Part shown: one piece after another, positions 17,963 to 27,657 of the stretch
How the letters are laid out: each line of letters begins with the position of its first letter
Position numbering within the stretch: position 1 is the stretch's first letter
Origin: Flavobacterium aquidurense
GTDB taxonomy: Bacteria; Bacteroidota; Bacteroidia; Flavobacteriales; Flavobacteriaceae
Assembly (NCBI RefSeq): GCF_001404985.1
Contig: NZ_JRLF01000015.1
Span: 682,001-746,000 of the forward strand
DNA: 64,000 bases
Direction of reading: 5' to 3'
Notes under the pieces: generated by a model
The model's database searches: none
What the model was told of the DNA's origin: nothing
What the model saw: only the letters and a program-made list of their open reading frames with translations
Position numbers and translations under genes: made by a program

Positions 17963-18360
17963 TGTATTGCTACAATATTTATCTTCTAAAATTGCCATTA
18001 TTACCCTTTCTTAACAGACTCAAAACTAAATATCTCCTTTAATTACCTACAATTTTATTATTTAATCTTACAAAATTACAATTAATTAAAAATCAGGTAT
18101 TTATACGCTATTCAACTTCATTAACTTTAACGAGCTTTGTTATACTTAAAGTAATTTCATACAAAACTATCGTATTTTGTAAATAAAATTGACAGATTAA
18201 TTTTTCAAAAGTATTTTCTATTTAACCTTTTAATACTCAAAATTATGACAATGAAATTAAGCAAGCTGCATGAATTCCCAGGAAGCATCAGCGACAGAAG
18301 TCCTCCCCTTTTTACAAAAGAAATTTTCACAAAATATTACCCCTAAAAATCTATAATCAT
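17963..18360. other. AT-rich intergenic stretch upstream of the protease, with a possible 33-codon ORF
   Basis: No long frame, tRNA or clear promoter was seen in most of this stretch. At 18245-18346 there is an ATG frame of 33 codons (MTMKLSKLHEFPGS...) ending 14 nt before the protease start; its base composition is less AT-rich than the surroundings. It could be a leader peptide or chance. Confidence 0.35.
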
Positions 18361-21276
18361 ATGAAAAATCTATACAAAATTATTTTTTTTTGTGTCAGTG
18401 GAATAATGTATTCCCAAACTCAAAACGATATCGAAACAATTAAGTCCGGTACAAATGTCGCAGAACTGGAATCTTTAAGCGTAAGATACAAAGACGAAGC
18501 TGTCAAAAACAAGGAAAGAGCTATAAGTCTTGCAAGGGCAAATGGCTGGGCGCTGACATTTATTAATAAAGATGGTACGCAAAGCGAACTAATGGATGTT
18601 TCACCAGACGGAAAATCTCCGGTTTATTACACACCAGAAAATGCAGATGCAGCAAAATCAACCCGCGCTAATTACTTAAATTCAGGCGGAGGTCTGGGTC
18701 TTGCATTAAACGGACAAAATATGACGGCTTATGTTTGGGATGGGGGTGCCACGCTCCCTACCCATAACGAATTTGGAGGAAGAGTCACTATTACAGATGG
18801 TGTTACCACTATTATCACCACAAACAACAACAGCCAGCATGCCAATCATGTTACCGGAACTATTGTTGCTGCAGGTTTAGTTGCTCAGGCAAAAGGAATG
18901 GCTTTTCAGGGAAATGCAAGAACCAATAATTGGGACTTTGATTTATCCGAAGCTACAACAGCTGCAGCAAACGGAATGTTGATATCCAATCATTCTTACG
19001 GTTGGGGATTAAGAAATGCATCCGGGGCAGTTGTTATGGCACCATGGAGATTTGGAGCTTATGAATCTGTGGCCAGAGATTGGGATCTTTTAATGTTTAA
19101 TGCTCCATATTATTTAATGGTAAAAGCCGCCGGTAATGATGGTAATGACAACACTGCAAATACAAGCCCTTTAGGAGGTTTTGCCGCTTATGATAAACTT
19201 ACAGGATATGCAACCGCAAAAAATAATCTTGTAATTGCTAATGCAAATGATGCTGTAATAAACAGTTCTGGAGCATTAACAAGTGTTACTATTAATAGTT
19301 CAAGCAGTCAGGGGCCAACAGATGATTTAAGAATCAAACCTGATCTTACCGGAAACGGAACCTCCCTTTATTCTACCGCTACACTGACATCAGTAATAAC
19401 GCCACTGACCAATACCAGTTACGGAAATGCAACCGGAACTTCTATGGCGTCTCCTAATGTTACGGGAACATTGCTTTTGCTGCAACAGCATTACAAAAAC
19501 AAAACGGGAGGTTTTATGCGTGCTGCAACCCTAAAAGGACTGGCTTTGCATACTGCAGATGACGCCGGACCAGTTGGTCCTGATGCTGTATTTGGATGGG
19601 GTTTATTAAATGCCAAATTTGCAGCGGAAACCATTACAAAAAAAGGGACAAATGCTATTATAGACGAAAACACACTGAATAATGGAAACACTTACAGTTT
19701 TACAGTAACATCTGATGGTGTAAATCCTCTGATAGCTTCTATTTCCTGGACAGATCCTGCCGGCGTTGCTTATTCTGGAAGTACGGCCAATATTGGCACT
19801 GCCAAATTAATAAATGATCTGGATATTCGCGTCACAAATTCATCGGGAACTACTTTTCCATACAGATTATTAACCGCCACGACAAACGGATTAGGTGATA
19901 ATACCAAAGATCCGTTTGAGAGAATCAGAATCGTTGGAGCAGCCGGAAATTATACGGTAACGGTTTCTCACAAAGGGACTTTGACTAACGGCAATCAAAA
20001 ATATGCTGTAATCGTGACAGGAATAGTTCCTCCTTTAGCTGATCTTTATATAAAAGACAGACCGTATGATACCGGAGTTGAACCAAACTCAGATACCGGA
20101 CCTATGTGGATAAGTGACGATATTTGGGTACGACAAAATATCGATGCAGGTCTTGTACATGAAAATCCGGAATACAAAACAACTTCTCCTAATGCAGTAT
20201 ATATCAGAGTTTATAATAGAGGAACTGCTACCAGTTCTGCCTCTAAAGTAAAACTTTATTTTGCCAAAGCTTCTTCAGGATTAACCTGGCCAACCAACTT
20301 TGTCAATTTTAGCGTAAGTGGTGTAATAAATGGTGATTACATTGGCGAAGTAAATATTCCGGCTATAACAGCAGGAAGCAGCGCAATCGTAATGATCCCG
20401 TGGTATCCGCCAAATCCTGGAGATTTTACTTATGACCAGCATCATTTTTGTCTGACTGCCAGAATTGAAGCTTTTGGTGATCCTATGTTTAATGAAGTAA
20501 ACAATATTGGAATTGGTGCAAATACAAAAAACAACAATAATATTGCCTGGAAAAACCTTAGTGTTTATAATTTAAATACTACTGATGTTATTGCACCAAC
20601 GGCTGTTTTTATTAGAGGAATTAGATCTAAATCTATAAACATTAGATTTGTGGATAAAGGATTTAACGAAGAGCTTAAAAATAATTTCTTCGAATTAGGC
20701 GGAACAATAGAAGCTACTCTTGATGAACGTTTATTTGAAAAAGCACAAGGCAACGGAAGTTTAAGAGGAGTGAAAATTATCGACAAAAATAAAATCCTGA
20801 TTGCTTCGAGAGATGCTGCAATTACAAATTTACCTATCGAGATTGGAGAAACTTTTGGGATAACTTTTGACTTTAGGGGAGCGAAAGATTTTCCTGCCGG
20901 GGAGCAAATTACTTTAGATCTTATTCAGGAAGATGCGCTAAAAGGGGAACTGGAAGGCGGAGAACGTTTTGCTCTTGTAAAAGCTGGTAAACCTAATACT
21001 AAAACAGCTGATATACTGCTTAAAGAAACGGACGAATCCCGTGTATTTACTATTTATCCTAACCCTACAAACGGAATATTTAAGATAAGTATTAACAATG
21101 CCGAGCAGGGAACTTTAAAAATTACAAGTATGTATAATGGTGTTGTTTTTGAAGAAAAAACCAATAAAAACAACGAATTTAATGTAAATATAGCAAACCA
21201 GAATGCTGGAATTTATATTGTACAGTTTATTTCTGACAATGGAATTGTAACGACCAGAAAGATTATAAAAAACTAA
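18361..21276 (+). CDS. S8 (subtilisin-like) serine protease with T9SS type A sorting domain
   Basis: 971 residues. Signal peptide of about 18 residues (MKNLYKIIFFCVSGIMYSQ). Catalytic residues fit the S8 order: Asp127 in AYVWDGG, His160 in QHANHVTGTI, Ser361 in GTSMASPNVTG, and the oxyanion region VKAAGNDGNDN. A beta domain (about 420-555) follows, as in KP-43-like subtilases, then a CARDB-like segment (about 560-740) and a domain with RGIRSKSINIRF. The last about 75 residues (VFTIYPNPTNGIFKISI...GIYIVQFISDNGIVTTRKIIKN) are a type A T9SS sorting domain, so the protease should be exported across the outer membrane and surface-attached or released. Catalytic HGTH is altered to HANH. Likely role: degradation of external protein. 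Confidence 0.94.
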   Translation: MKNLYKIIFFCVSGIMYSQTQNDIETIKSGTNVAELESLSVRYKDEAVKNKERAISLARANGWALTFINKDGTQSELMDVSPDGKSPVYYTPENADAAKSTRANYLNSGGGLGLALNGQNMTAYVWDGGATLPTHNEFGGRVTITDGVTTIITTNNNSQHANHVTGTIVAAGLVAQAKGMAFQGNARTNNWDFDLSEATTAAANGMLISNHSYGWGLRNASGAVVMAPWRFGAYESVARDWDLLMFNAPYYLMVKAAGNDGNDNTANTSPLGGFAAYDKLTGYATAKNNLVIANANDAVINSSGALTSVTINSSSSQGPTDDLRIKPDLTGNGTSLYSTATLTSVITPLTNTSYGNATGTSMASPNVTGTLLLLQQHYKNKTGGFMRAATLKGLALHTADDAGPVGPDAVFGWGLLNAKFAAETITKKGTNAIIDENTLNNGNTYSFTVTSDGVNPLIASISWTDPAGVAYSGSTANIGTAKLINDLDIRVTNSSGTTFPYRLLTATTNGLGDNTKDPFERIRIVGAAGNYTVTVSHKGTLTNGNQKYAVIVTGIVPPLADLYIKDRPYDTGVEPNSDTGPMWISDDIWVRQNIDAGLVHENPEYKTTSPNAVYIRVYNRGTATSSASKVKLYFAKASSGLTWPTNFVNFSVSGVINGDYIGEVNIPAITAGSSAIVMIPWYPPNPGDFTYDQHHFCLTARIEAFGDPMFNEVNNIGIGANTKNNNNIAWKNLSVYNLNTTDVIAPTAVFIRGIRSKSINIRFVDKGFNEELKNNFFELGGTIEATLDERLFEKAQGNGSLRGVKIIDKNKILIASRDAAITNLPIEIGETFGITFDFRGAKDFPAGEQITLDLIQEDALKGELEGGERFALVKAGKPNTKTADILLKETDESRVFTIYPNPTNGIFKISINNAEQGTLKITSMYNGVVFEEKTNKNNEFNVNIANQNAGIYIVQFISDNGIVTTRKIIKN

Positions 21277-21353
21277 TTTCTGATCGGCAATTTCATTAAT
21301 TTGAATCTGTAAAAATCATCTTTTTTGCCCCTGAATTCAAATTAATTATTGAA

Positions 21354-21391
21354 AAAAATCCCAATACTACAATAGTAGTATTGGGATTTTT
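21354..21391. terminator. Bidirectional terminator between the protease and valS
   Basis: A perfect 17 bp stem (21354-21370 with 21375-21391) around loop AATA, with A and T tracts on the two sides. It serves the plus-strand protease and the minus-strand valS, which converge here. Confidence 0.93.
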
Positions 21392-21414
21392 GTATTTAAA
21401 AGCAAAGCAAATTC

Positions 21415-24051
21415 TTATTTCAAACCAGCAATACTTTGCTCGATTGTAGCAATTTTTGCTAAAGCATCAGCTTCTTTTTGTTTTTCATTAGCCAAAACTT
21501 TTTCCGGAGCTCCGGCAACAAATTTCTCGTTTGATAATTTTGCCTGAACTGATTTTAAGAAACCTTGTGTGTAAACCAACTCTGCCGTTAGTTTTGCAAC
21601 TTCAGCTTCAACATCAATGTTTCCTCCAGAAATTGGAATGAAATACTCATTTGATTTTACACGGAAAGACAATGCTCCATCAACTTTTGCCGAAACATAT
21701 TCGAAAGCTGAAATATTACCTAATTTCGTTACGATAGTATCAAAATAAGTTGAGATATTCTCGCTGTTGATCGCTTTTAATTCGATCGCATCCTTAAACG
21801 GAATATTTTTATCTTTTCTGATTGTTCTAATTCCAGAAATTACCTCGATTGTACTTTCAAAATCAGTAATTAAACCTGCGTTGAAAGGTTTTAATTCCGG
21901 CCATGTTGAAACGATCAAAGCTTCTTCCGGAGTTCTGTCAGCAATTAAATGCCAAATTTCCTCTGTTAAGAAAGGCATAAATGGGTGAAGTAACTTCAAG
22001 TTACTCTCTAACATTTCGATTGCCTTATCAAATGTCGTTTTATCAATTGGTTGTTGGTACGCTGGTTTGATCATCTCTAAAAACCAAGAACAGAAATCAT
22101 CCCAAACCAATTTATAAATTGCCATCAATGAATCTGAAATTCTGTATTTCTCAAAATTATCTTCAATGTCAACCAAAGTTTGCTGCAACTTCGCTTGGTA
22201 CCATTCGATGGCTACTTTTGATGATTCCGGTTGTGGGATTGTTTCAGAAACTTCCCAGCCTTTGATCAATTTAAAGGCATTCCATATTTTATTTGTGAAT
22301 GATTTTCCTTGTAAGCATAATTCTTCATCAAACATAATATCGTTTCCTGCAGACGCACTTAAAAGCAATCCTACACGAACACCATCAGCACCAAATTTTT
22401 CGATCAAGTCTAAAGGATCAGGAGAATTTCCTAATGATTTAGACATTTTACGGCGTTGTTTGTCACGTACTAAACCTGTCAGATATACATTCGTAAATGG
22501 TTTTTCACCTGTATATTCATAACCTGCAATAATCATTCTGGCTACCCAGAAAAATAAAATATCCGGACCTGTAACCAAGTCATTTGTTGGATAATAATAT
22601 TTAAAATCTTCGTTTTCAGGATTCACAACACCATCAAAAACTGACATTGGCCATAACCAGGCAGAAAACCAGGTATCTAATGCATCAACATCTTGTCTTA
22701 AGTCAGATGTTGTAAGTGAATTGTTTGATGTTCTTTCTTGTGCTAATTTTAAGGCATCTTCGATATTTTCAGCTACAACAAAATCTTCTTTTCCGTCTCC
22801 GTAATAAAAAGCCGGAATTCTGTGTCCCCACCATAATTGACGAGAGATATTCCAATCGCGAATATTGTTTAACCAATGCGCATAAGTATTCTCAAAACGT
22901 TTTGGATGTAATTTAATATCTCCTGTTTCTAAAACCGACTTAATTGCAGGTTTTACCAATTCTTCCATCTTTAAAAACCATTGATCTGATAATCTTGGTT
23001 CGATTACCGCTTTAGTTCTTTCAGACGTTCCTACTTTATTCAAATGGATTTCGGTTTTTGCCAAAGCTCCAATTTCTTCTAATTCTTTTGCAATTTCGGT
23101 ACGAACCACAAAACGGTCTTTTCCCTGATACTGTAATCCGAAACTATTTAATGTAGCATCTTCATTAAAAATATCAACGATTTCAAGATTGTGTTTTTCT
23201 CCAAGCGTTTTATCGTTCATATCGTGAGCAGGAGTTACTTTCAAACATCCTGTTCCAAATTCTACATCTACATATTCATCTTCGATAATTGGTATTACAC
23301 GACCACAAATAGGAACAATCGCTTTTTTACCTTTTAAATGTGTAAAACGTTCATCATTTGGATTGATACAAATCGCAGTATCTCCAAAGATAGTTTCAGG
23401 ACGTGTGGTTGCAATCGTCAGGAAATCTTCTGAGCCTTCAATTTTATATTTTAAGAAAAATAATTTTCCTTGTTGTTCTTCATAAATAACTTCTTCGTCA
23501 GACAAAGTCGTTTTAGCTTCCGGATCCCAGTTTACCATTCGGTATCCTCTGTAAATTAATCCTTTATTATATAGGTCAACAAATGATTTTATTACAGCTG
23601 CAGACATGTCCGGATCCATCGTAAATTTGGTACGTTCCCAATCGCATGAAGCTCCTAATTTCTTAAGCTGTTCAAGAATTGTTCCTCCGTATTTATGCGT
23701 CCATTCCCAGGCGTGCGCTAAAAATTCTTCACGAGACAAATCGTTTTTATTGATACCTTCAGCTTTCAATTTTGCTACAACTTTTGCTTCAGTTGCAATA
23801 GAAGCGTGATCCGTTCCCGGAACCCAGCAGGCATTGAATCCTTTAAGACGTGCTCTACGAATTAAAACATCCTGAATTGTATTATTCAACATATGTCCCA
23901 TGTGCAAGACACCAGTGACGTTTGGAGGCGGAATTACTATAGTATATGGTGTTCTATGATCTGGTTCAGAATGAAAATAGTTGTTTTTCATCCAGTAATC
24001 ATACCATTTATTCTCAATCGTCTTAGCGTCAAATTGTGCTGGAATTGTCAT
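21415..24051 (-). CDS. valS: Valyl-tRNA synthetase
   Basis: 878 residues, normal length for bacterial ValRS. Class I signature PPPNVTGVLHMGHMLNNT (HIGH box as HMGH) lies near residue 45 and RRKMSKSLGNSPDPLDLI is the KMSKS loop near 530. The editing domain (ATTRPETIFGDTAICINP) and the C-terminal coiled-coil arm (VEAEVAKLTAELVYTQGFLKSVQAKLSNEKFVAGAPEKV) are present. It charges tRNA-Val in the cytoplasm. The gene is single and separated from its neighbours by a terminator and a 278 nt upstream spacer. Confidence 0.97.
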   Translation of the reverse strand: MTIPAQFDAKTIENKWYDYWMKNNYFHSEPDHRTPYTIVIPPPNVTGVLHMGHMLNNTIQDVLIRRARLKGFNACWVPGTDHASIATEAKVVAKLKAEGINKNDLSREEFLAHAWEWTHKYGGTILEQLKKLGASCDWERTKFTMDPDMSAAVIKSFVDLYNKGLIYRGYRMVNWDPEAKTTLSDEEVIYEEQQGKLFFLKYKIEGSEDFLTIATTRPETIFGDTAICINPNDERFTHLKGKKAIVPICGRVIPIIEDEYVDVEFGTGCLKVTPAHDMNDKTLGEKHNLEIVDIFNEDATLNSFGLQYQGKDRFVVRTEIAKELEEIGALAKTEIHLNKVGTSERTKAVIEPRLSDQWFLKMEELVKPAIKSVLETGDIKLHPKRFENTYAHWLNNIRDWNISRQLWWGHRIPAFYYGDGKEDFVVAENIEDALKLAQERTSNNSLTTSDLRQDVDALDTWFSAWLWPMSVFDGVVNPENEDFKYYYPTNDLVTGPDILFFWVARMIIAGYEYTGEKPFTNVYLTGLVRDKQRRKMSKSLGNSPDPLDLIEKFGADGVRVGLLLSASAGNDIMFDEELCLQGKSFTNKIWNAFKLIKGWEVSETIPQPESSKVAIEWYQAKLQQTLVDIEDNFEKYRISDSLMAIYKLVWDDFCSWFLEMIKPAYQQPIDKTTFDKAIEMLESNLKLLHPFMPFLTEEIWHLIADRTPEEALIVSTWPELKPFNAGLITDFESTIEVISGIRTIRKDKNIPFKDAIELKAINSENISTYFDTIVTKLGNISAFEYVSAKVDGALSFRVKSNEYFIPISGGNIDVEAEVAKLTAELVYTQGFLKSVQAKLSNEKFVAGAPEKVLANEKQKEADALAKIATIEQSIAGLK

Positions 24052-24059
24052 TTAAATAG

Positions 24060-24200
24060 GTTTGTTTTATCGTTAATTCGTTGATTTGGTTACTCGCTAA
24101 ATTGTTTAATCGTTGATTTGTTTATGATGGTTCTTTATTACCAAATTTTATAAATCACTTTACCGGCTAAACAGTTAAACAAATAAGCCATAAAAACTTT
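24060..24200. repeat. Degenerate short repeats upstream of valS
   Basis: Several copies of CGTTGATTTG/GTTTAATCGTTGATTTG-like sequence lie in tandem and an 8 bp inverted repeat (TTGTTTAA with TTAAACAA, the latter near 24173) can be drawn. Similar sequence (AATTCGTTTAATCG) occurs between gyrB and mdh at 42441-42486. Confidence 0.4.
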
Positions 24201-24329
24201 GGTTCAATTTTTGTAATTATAACTGACAGCAAAAGTAAATAATTAAGTACACTATAAAAAGCGAATTAATAATTTGTGTGTTAATTAAAAGAATGTATAT
24301 TTACTTACAACTTTAAAAACAATTTCAAA

Positions 24330-24710
24330 ATGAAAAATGTAGCCTCTTTTATTGCTGTCGTATTGTTTAGCGCAATAGGTTATGCACAAAATGGCCCAAA
24401 AATTGAATTTGCAGCCCAAGACAATACGATTGATTATGGAAAAATTTCGAAAAGTGACAATGGAGTCCGCTCTTTTGAATTTACAAATACCGGAGATGCC
24501 CCACTATTAATAACTGGTGCAGAATCTACTGTAAGTTCTATAGTAGTTACAAAACCCGCAGCAGCAGTTATGCCTGGTAAAAAAGGTAAAATTGATGTAA
24601 AGTACAACATGACTGCCGGACCAATTCGTAAAACAATTACAGTTGAAACTAATGCTGTAAACTATCCTGATGGTAGAGTTGCCCTAAAAATTAAAGGGGA
24701 AGTTTTATAA
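24330..24710 (+). CDS. Secreted DUF1573 domain protein
   Basis: 126 residues: signal peptide to about residue 20 (FSAIGYAQNG), then one DUF1573 domain, an Ig-like/ASH-type beta-sandwich: IDYGKISKSDNGVRSFEFTNTGDAPLLITGAESTVSS...PGKKGKIDVKYN. Short single-domain DUF1573 proteins are abundant in Flavobacteria and are predicted periplasmic or surface proteins of unknown function. It has its own terminator, so it is monocistronic. Confidence 0.88.
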   Translation: MKNVASFIAVVLFSAIGYAQNGPKIEFAAQDNTIDYGKISKSDNGVRSFEFTNTGDAPLLITGAESTVSSIVVTKPAAAVMPGKKGKIDVKYNMTAGPIRKTITVETNAVNYPDGRVALKIKGEVL

Positions 24711-24732
24711 AAAAATTAAATCTAAAAATAGT

Positions 24733-24767
24733 AAAAGCCGTTTCTTAATAAGAAACGGCTTTTTTTA
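24733..24767 (+). terminator. Rho-independent terminator after the DUF1573 gene
   Basis: AAAAGCCGTTTCT (24733-24745) pairs perfectly with AGAAACGGCTTTT (24751-24763), then Ts. Confidence 0.92.
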
Positions 24768-24779
24768 TTCGTATTTATT

Positions 24780-24834
24780 AAACCAGACACGTTTTATCCC
24801 GTCCCGAAGTTTCGGGATCGGGACTGTCTGGTTT
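24780..24834. repeat. Core-and-arm repeat element, copy 1
   Basis: A core with GTCCCGAAGTTTCGGGATCG is enclosed by perfect 10 bp arms AAACCAGACA (24780-24789) and TGTCTGGTTT (24825-24834). The core is identical to that of copy 2 at 25400-25452 but the arms are different. It lies between convergent genes and 6 nt from the stop of the next lipoprotein, so it may act as a terminator hairpin. Confidence 0.85.
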
Positions 24835-24841
24835 GAAAATT

Positions 24842-25312
24842 TTATTTACACTCCGAAGTTGAAAATTTATATTTTACGCGATCAAAATCAATTGGTTTAT
24901 CTTTTACCAAATACGTTACTCCCATTGTGGTCTGCATCGTTCCGTTTCCTAAAATAAGTTGATTGTCTCGTTTTAAAAATGCCATTGGATTTTTGAACGT
25001 TTTACTTTTATTTGTTACTTCTACAAAAGTATAATCTACAAACAAAGTATCTCCACGAAATTCTCCTGTAATATCACCGGTTCTTTCTGTTGCACTGGCG
25101 ACTTTCATTACCATGTTTCCGGCAATTTTACCATTTTTCAAGGTATTTAACGTCAGATTGAGAGTATCTTTTTCATAAATTGCTTTATAACATTGTGTAC
25201 TTACAGGTTTTTCAGCTTCTGCATCGACAACTTTTTTTTGTTCTTCATTCTTTTTACAGCTTTGGAGTCCAACGAAAGACAAAAGCAAACACGATATAAC
25301 CAGATTTCTCAT
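24842..25312 (-). CDS. Lipoprotein of unknown function
   Basis: 156 residues. A signal peptide ends in the lipobox LQSC (Cys19) followed by KKNEEQKK. The mature part is a small beta-rich domain: CYKAIYEKDTLNLTLNTLKNGKIAGNMVMKV...GEFRGDTLFVDYTF, with a Cys at each end of the domain (STQCYK, STSECK) that could form a disulfide. I do not recognise a named family. It is flanked on both sides by the two copies of the core-and-arm repeat. It probably sits in the periplasmic face of a membrane. Confidence 0.75.
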   Translation of the reverse strand: MRNLVISCLLLSFVGLQSCKKNEEQKKVVDAEAEKPVSTQCYKAIYEKDTLNLTLNTLKNGKIAGNMVMKVASATERTGDITGEFRGDTLFVDYTFVEVTNKSKTFKNPMAFLKRDNQLILGNGTMQTTMGVTYLVKDKPIDFDRVKYKFSTSECK

Positions 25313-25361
25313 AATTATTATTTTTTTAGATTGATTGTTATCTTATAAAGTTAAATAAAAA

Positions 25362-25383
25362 AGAAGCTAAAAAAAAAGCTTCT
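25362..25383 (-). terminator. Possible terminator of the OmpA-family gene
   Basis: AGAAGCT (25362-25368) and AGCTTCT (25377-25383) form a short hairpin; on the minus strand it is followed by a T-rich tract. The core-and-arm repeat (copy 2) lies between it and the OmpA stop codon. Confidence 0.45.
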
Positions 25384-25399
25384 GAATTAAAATTAAAAA

Positions 25400-25452
25400 A
25401 ACCTAACAGGTTTTATCCCGTCCCGAAGTTTCGGGATCGGGACTGTTAGGTT
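25400..25452. repeat. Core-and-arm repeat element, copy 2
   Basis: Same core as at 24790-24824 (CCCGTCCCGAAGTTTCGGGA), enclosed by perfect 10 bp arms AACCTAACAG (25400-25409) and CTGTTAGGTT (25443-25452) unrelated to the arms of copy 1. It lies 24 nt beyond the stop of the OmpA-family gene. Confidence 0.85.
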
Positions 25453-25475
25453 AACTTACTGTACGTAAACGAAGT

Positions 25476-27656
25476 TTATAGATTCTTAATTACAAATTCT
25501 GATCTTCTGTTTAATTCGTGTTCTTCTTCTGAACAGGCGTCATCGGTTTTGCATTTTATAATAGGTACTGATTCTCCATACCCTTTTGCCTGAACTCTTT
25601 TTGCATTAATTCCGGACTGGATTACAAACTCTCTGGTCGAATTGGCTCTTTTTTGAGACAGATCTTCATTAAATTTTGCATTTCCCCTTGAATCTGTATG
25701 AGATCCAATTTCGATAACCATATCCGGGTATTTTTTCATTAGCTCTACAACACGTCCTAAAACAACTTTAGATTCTCTACGGATGTACCACATATTATAG
25801 TCAAAATAAATAGGATCTGTTTTTATTATAAGTCTGTCTTTATCTCTTATAACATCTTTTTCATCCGTTAAAATCTTTTTTATTTTTTCATTTTTCCTGA
25901 CTTCTGTAGCTGCAATTTCGGCTGCTTTTTCTTTTTTCTTGATTTCTGCCGCCACAATTTGATCTTCTTTCGCTTTTTTCTGCGCTTCTTTTAAGGCAAT
26001 AACCGCCAGAGCTTCTCTTTCTTTTTTGCGGGTTGTCTCAATCTCTTCTTCTTTCTTTTTCGTTTCGGCAATTTGCTGTTCTTCTTGTTTTATAACTTCG
26101 AGAGATTTTAATGCCATTGACGCATCATTACTGGCATTTCTTGTTTTTCCTGAAGATAAGGATCGTGATTCGCTTGTATATTTTTCTTTTGATGCTAAAA
26201 CGGTAAACGAACTTTCGCAAGGAACTGTAAAACTGAATTTCCCCTCTGCACTTGTTGTAACGGTATTTAAAGTCTTTTGATCTGAATCCTGTAAAGTTAC
26301 AATTGCATTTTCCAATGCTAATTTGGTATCAATATCTGTAATTATTCCCGTGATAAACTGTTTGCAATCTTCTACAATTAATTCTTTAATTTCTTTAAAC
26401 CAATAAATATCGTCACTCCCTTTTCCGCCTTCTCTATTCGATGCAAAAAAACCTTCTTTGGTAGCTGAATCTATATTAAAAGAGAAATCATCTAAATTTG
26501 AGTTTAATGGCAAACCAACATTTACAGGTTTTGAGTATTGATTTCCATTAATTTCTGAAACAAATACATCAAGAGATCCGTATCCTAAATGTCCATCTGA
26601 AGAAAAATAGAGTTTATTATCTCCTGAAACAAAAGGAAATTGTTCTCTTTTATCAGTATTAATAATGAGACCCAAATTTTTTGGTGTATCAAAAGCTCCT
26701 TTATTAATATTTACAGAATAAATATCAAAAGAACCGAATGTTCCCGGCATATCAGAAGCAAAATATAATACTTTCTCATCTGCACTTAATGCCGGATGTT
26801 CTACTGAATAATTAGCACTGTTAAAAGGCAGTGATACTATATTTGTCCATTTTCCGTTAACCAGCTCTGCTTTAAAAATCTGTAGGTTCGAGATTTTTTT
26901 ATCGTCTGTTTTCTTAGTTCCTTTTTTAGAATTATTACGTGTAAAATAAACTGTTTTGCCATCTTTTGTAAAAACAGCATTCGATTCATGCATTCCGGTT
27001 TTTAATTCTTTGGCAAAATACTGCACGGTAGAATCAGCCGAATTAATATTTTTTAATGGAATTTCGACTAAGTTCAAATACGTCTCATTGTCCCATTTGA
27101 ACTTTTTGTCAAATAATCCCGGTTTTAGTTTTACACCTGCAAAAACCAAATTGTCATTGTATTTTACGGCTCCAAATTCAGAATTAGGCGTGTTTATCGC
27201 CAGATTTTTAATATCAAATCGCTGCCCGATTGCTGATACATTTTCCAGGGTTTTGATATTGTTTTCAAAATTGGCAACATCATCTGCATTCGAAGATTTT
27301 GCATAATATTCTTTTAAAGCAGCATTGGCATCTTCATAACTATTACTTGCTTTTAAAGTTTGTGCATATCTGTAATAATAATTTCGATCTAGATCATTAC
27401 TATAATTCTGAATCAAAAGCCTGTAATAACGTTGTGCTTTTATCAAATCATTAGTGTAGAAATAAGAGTCTGCCAGATTTTTTATTACTTCCTGCGAAGG
27501 TTTTTTTTCGGCTAACTTTTCATAAAGAATGATTGCTTCACTATAATATGTTTTATTAAAAAATCGTTTGGCTCTCGCCAATTCTAAATCCTGGGCATTT
27601 ATAAACTGTATTGAAAATACGAATATAATAACGAGTAGTTTTTTCATATTTTTCAT
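25476..27656 (-). CDS. OmpA family outer-membrane protein with TPR-like and PD40 repeats
   Basis: About 726 residues. Signal peptide FVFSIQFINAQ; TPR-like N-terminus (about 25-125), PD40/WD40-like beta-propeller repeats (VEHPALSADEKVLYFASDMPGTFGSFDIYSV, KREQFPFVSGDNKLYFSSDGHLGYGSLDVFV), a CarboxypepD_reg-like beta domain (about 435-520), a charged Lys/Glu-rich coiled coil, and a C-terminal OmpA peptidoglycan-binding domain (IYFDYNMWYIRRES...IEIGSHTDSRGNAKFNEDLSQKRA). I chose ATG 27656, just after the stop of the upstream gene; ATG 27647 is an alternative. This domain order is typical of the OmpA partner found next to PorP/SprF proteins in T9SS loci. Confidence 0.93.
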   Translation of the reverse strand: MKNMKKLLVIIFVFSIQFINAQDLELARAKRFFNKTYYSEAIILYEKLAEKKPSQEVIKNLADSYFYTNDLIKAQRYYRLLIQNYSNDLDRNYYYRYAQTLKASNSYEDANAALKEYYAKSSNADDVANFENNIKTLENVSAIGQRFDIKNLAINTPNSEFGAVKYNDNLVFAGVKLKPGLFDKKFKWDNETYLNLVEIPLKNINSADSTVQYFAKELKTGMHESNAVFTKDGKTVYFTRNNSKKGTKKTDDKKISNLQIFKAELVNGKWTNIVSLPFNSANYSVEHPALSADEKVLYFASDMPGTFGSFDIYSVNINKGAFDTPKNLGLIINTDKREQFPFVSGDNKLYFSSDGHLGYGSLDVFVSEINGNQYSKPVNVGLPLNSNLDDFSFNIDSATKEGFFASNREGGKGSDDIYWFKEIKELIVEDCKQFITGIITDIDTKLALENAIVTLQDSDQKTLNTVTTSAEGKFSFTVPCESSFTVLASKEKYTSESRSLSSGKTRNASNDASMALKSLEVIKQEEQQIAETKKKEEEIETTRKKEREALAVIALKEAQKKAKEDQIVAAEIKKKEKAAEIAATEVRKNEKIKKILTDEKDVIRDKDRLIIKTDPIYFDYNMWYIRRESKVVLGRVVELMKKYPDMVIEIGSHTDSRGNAKFNEDLSQKRANSTREFVIQSGINAKRVQAKGYGESVPIIKCKTDDACSEEEHELNRRSEFVIKNL

Positions 27657-27657
27657 T

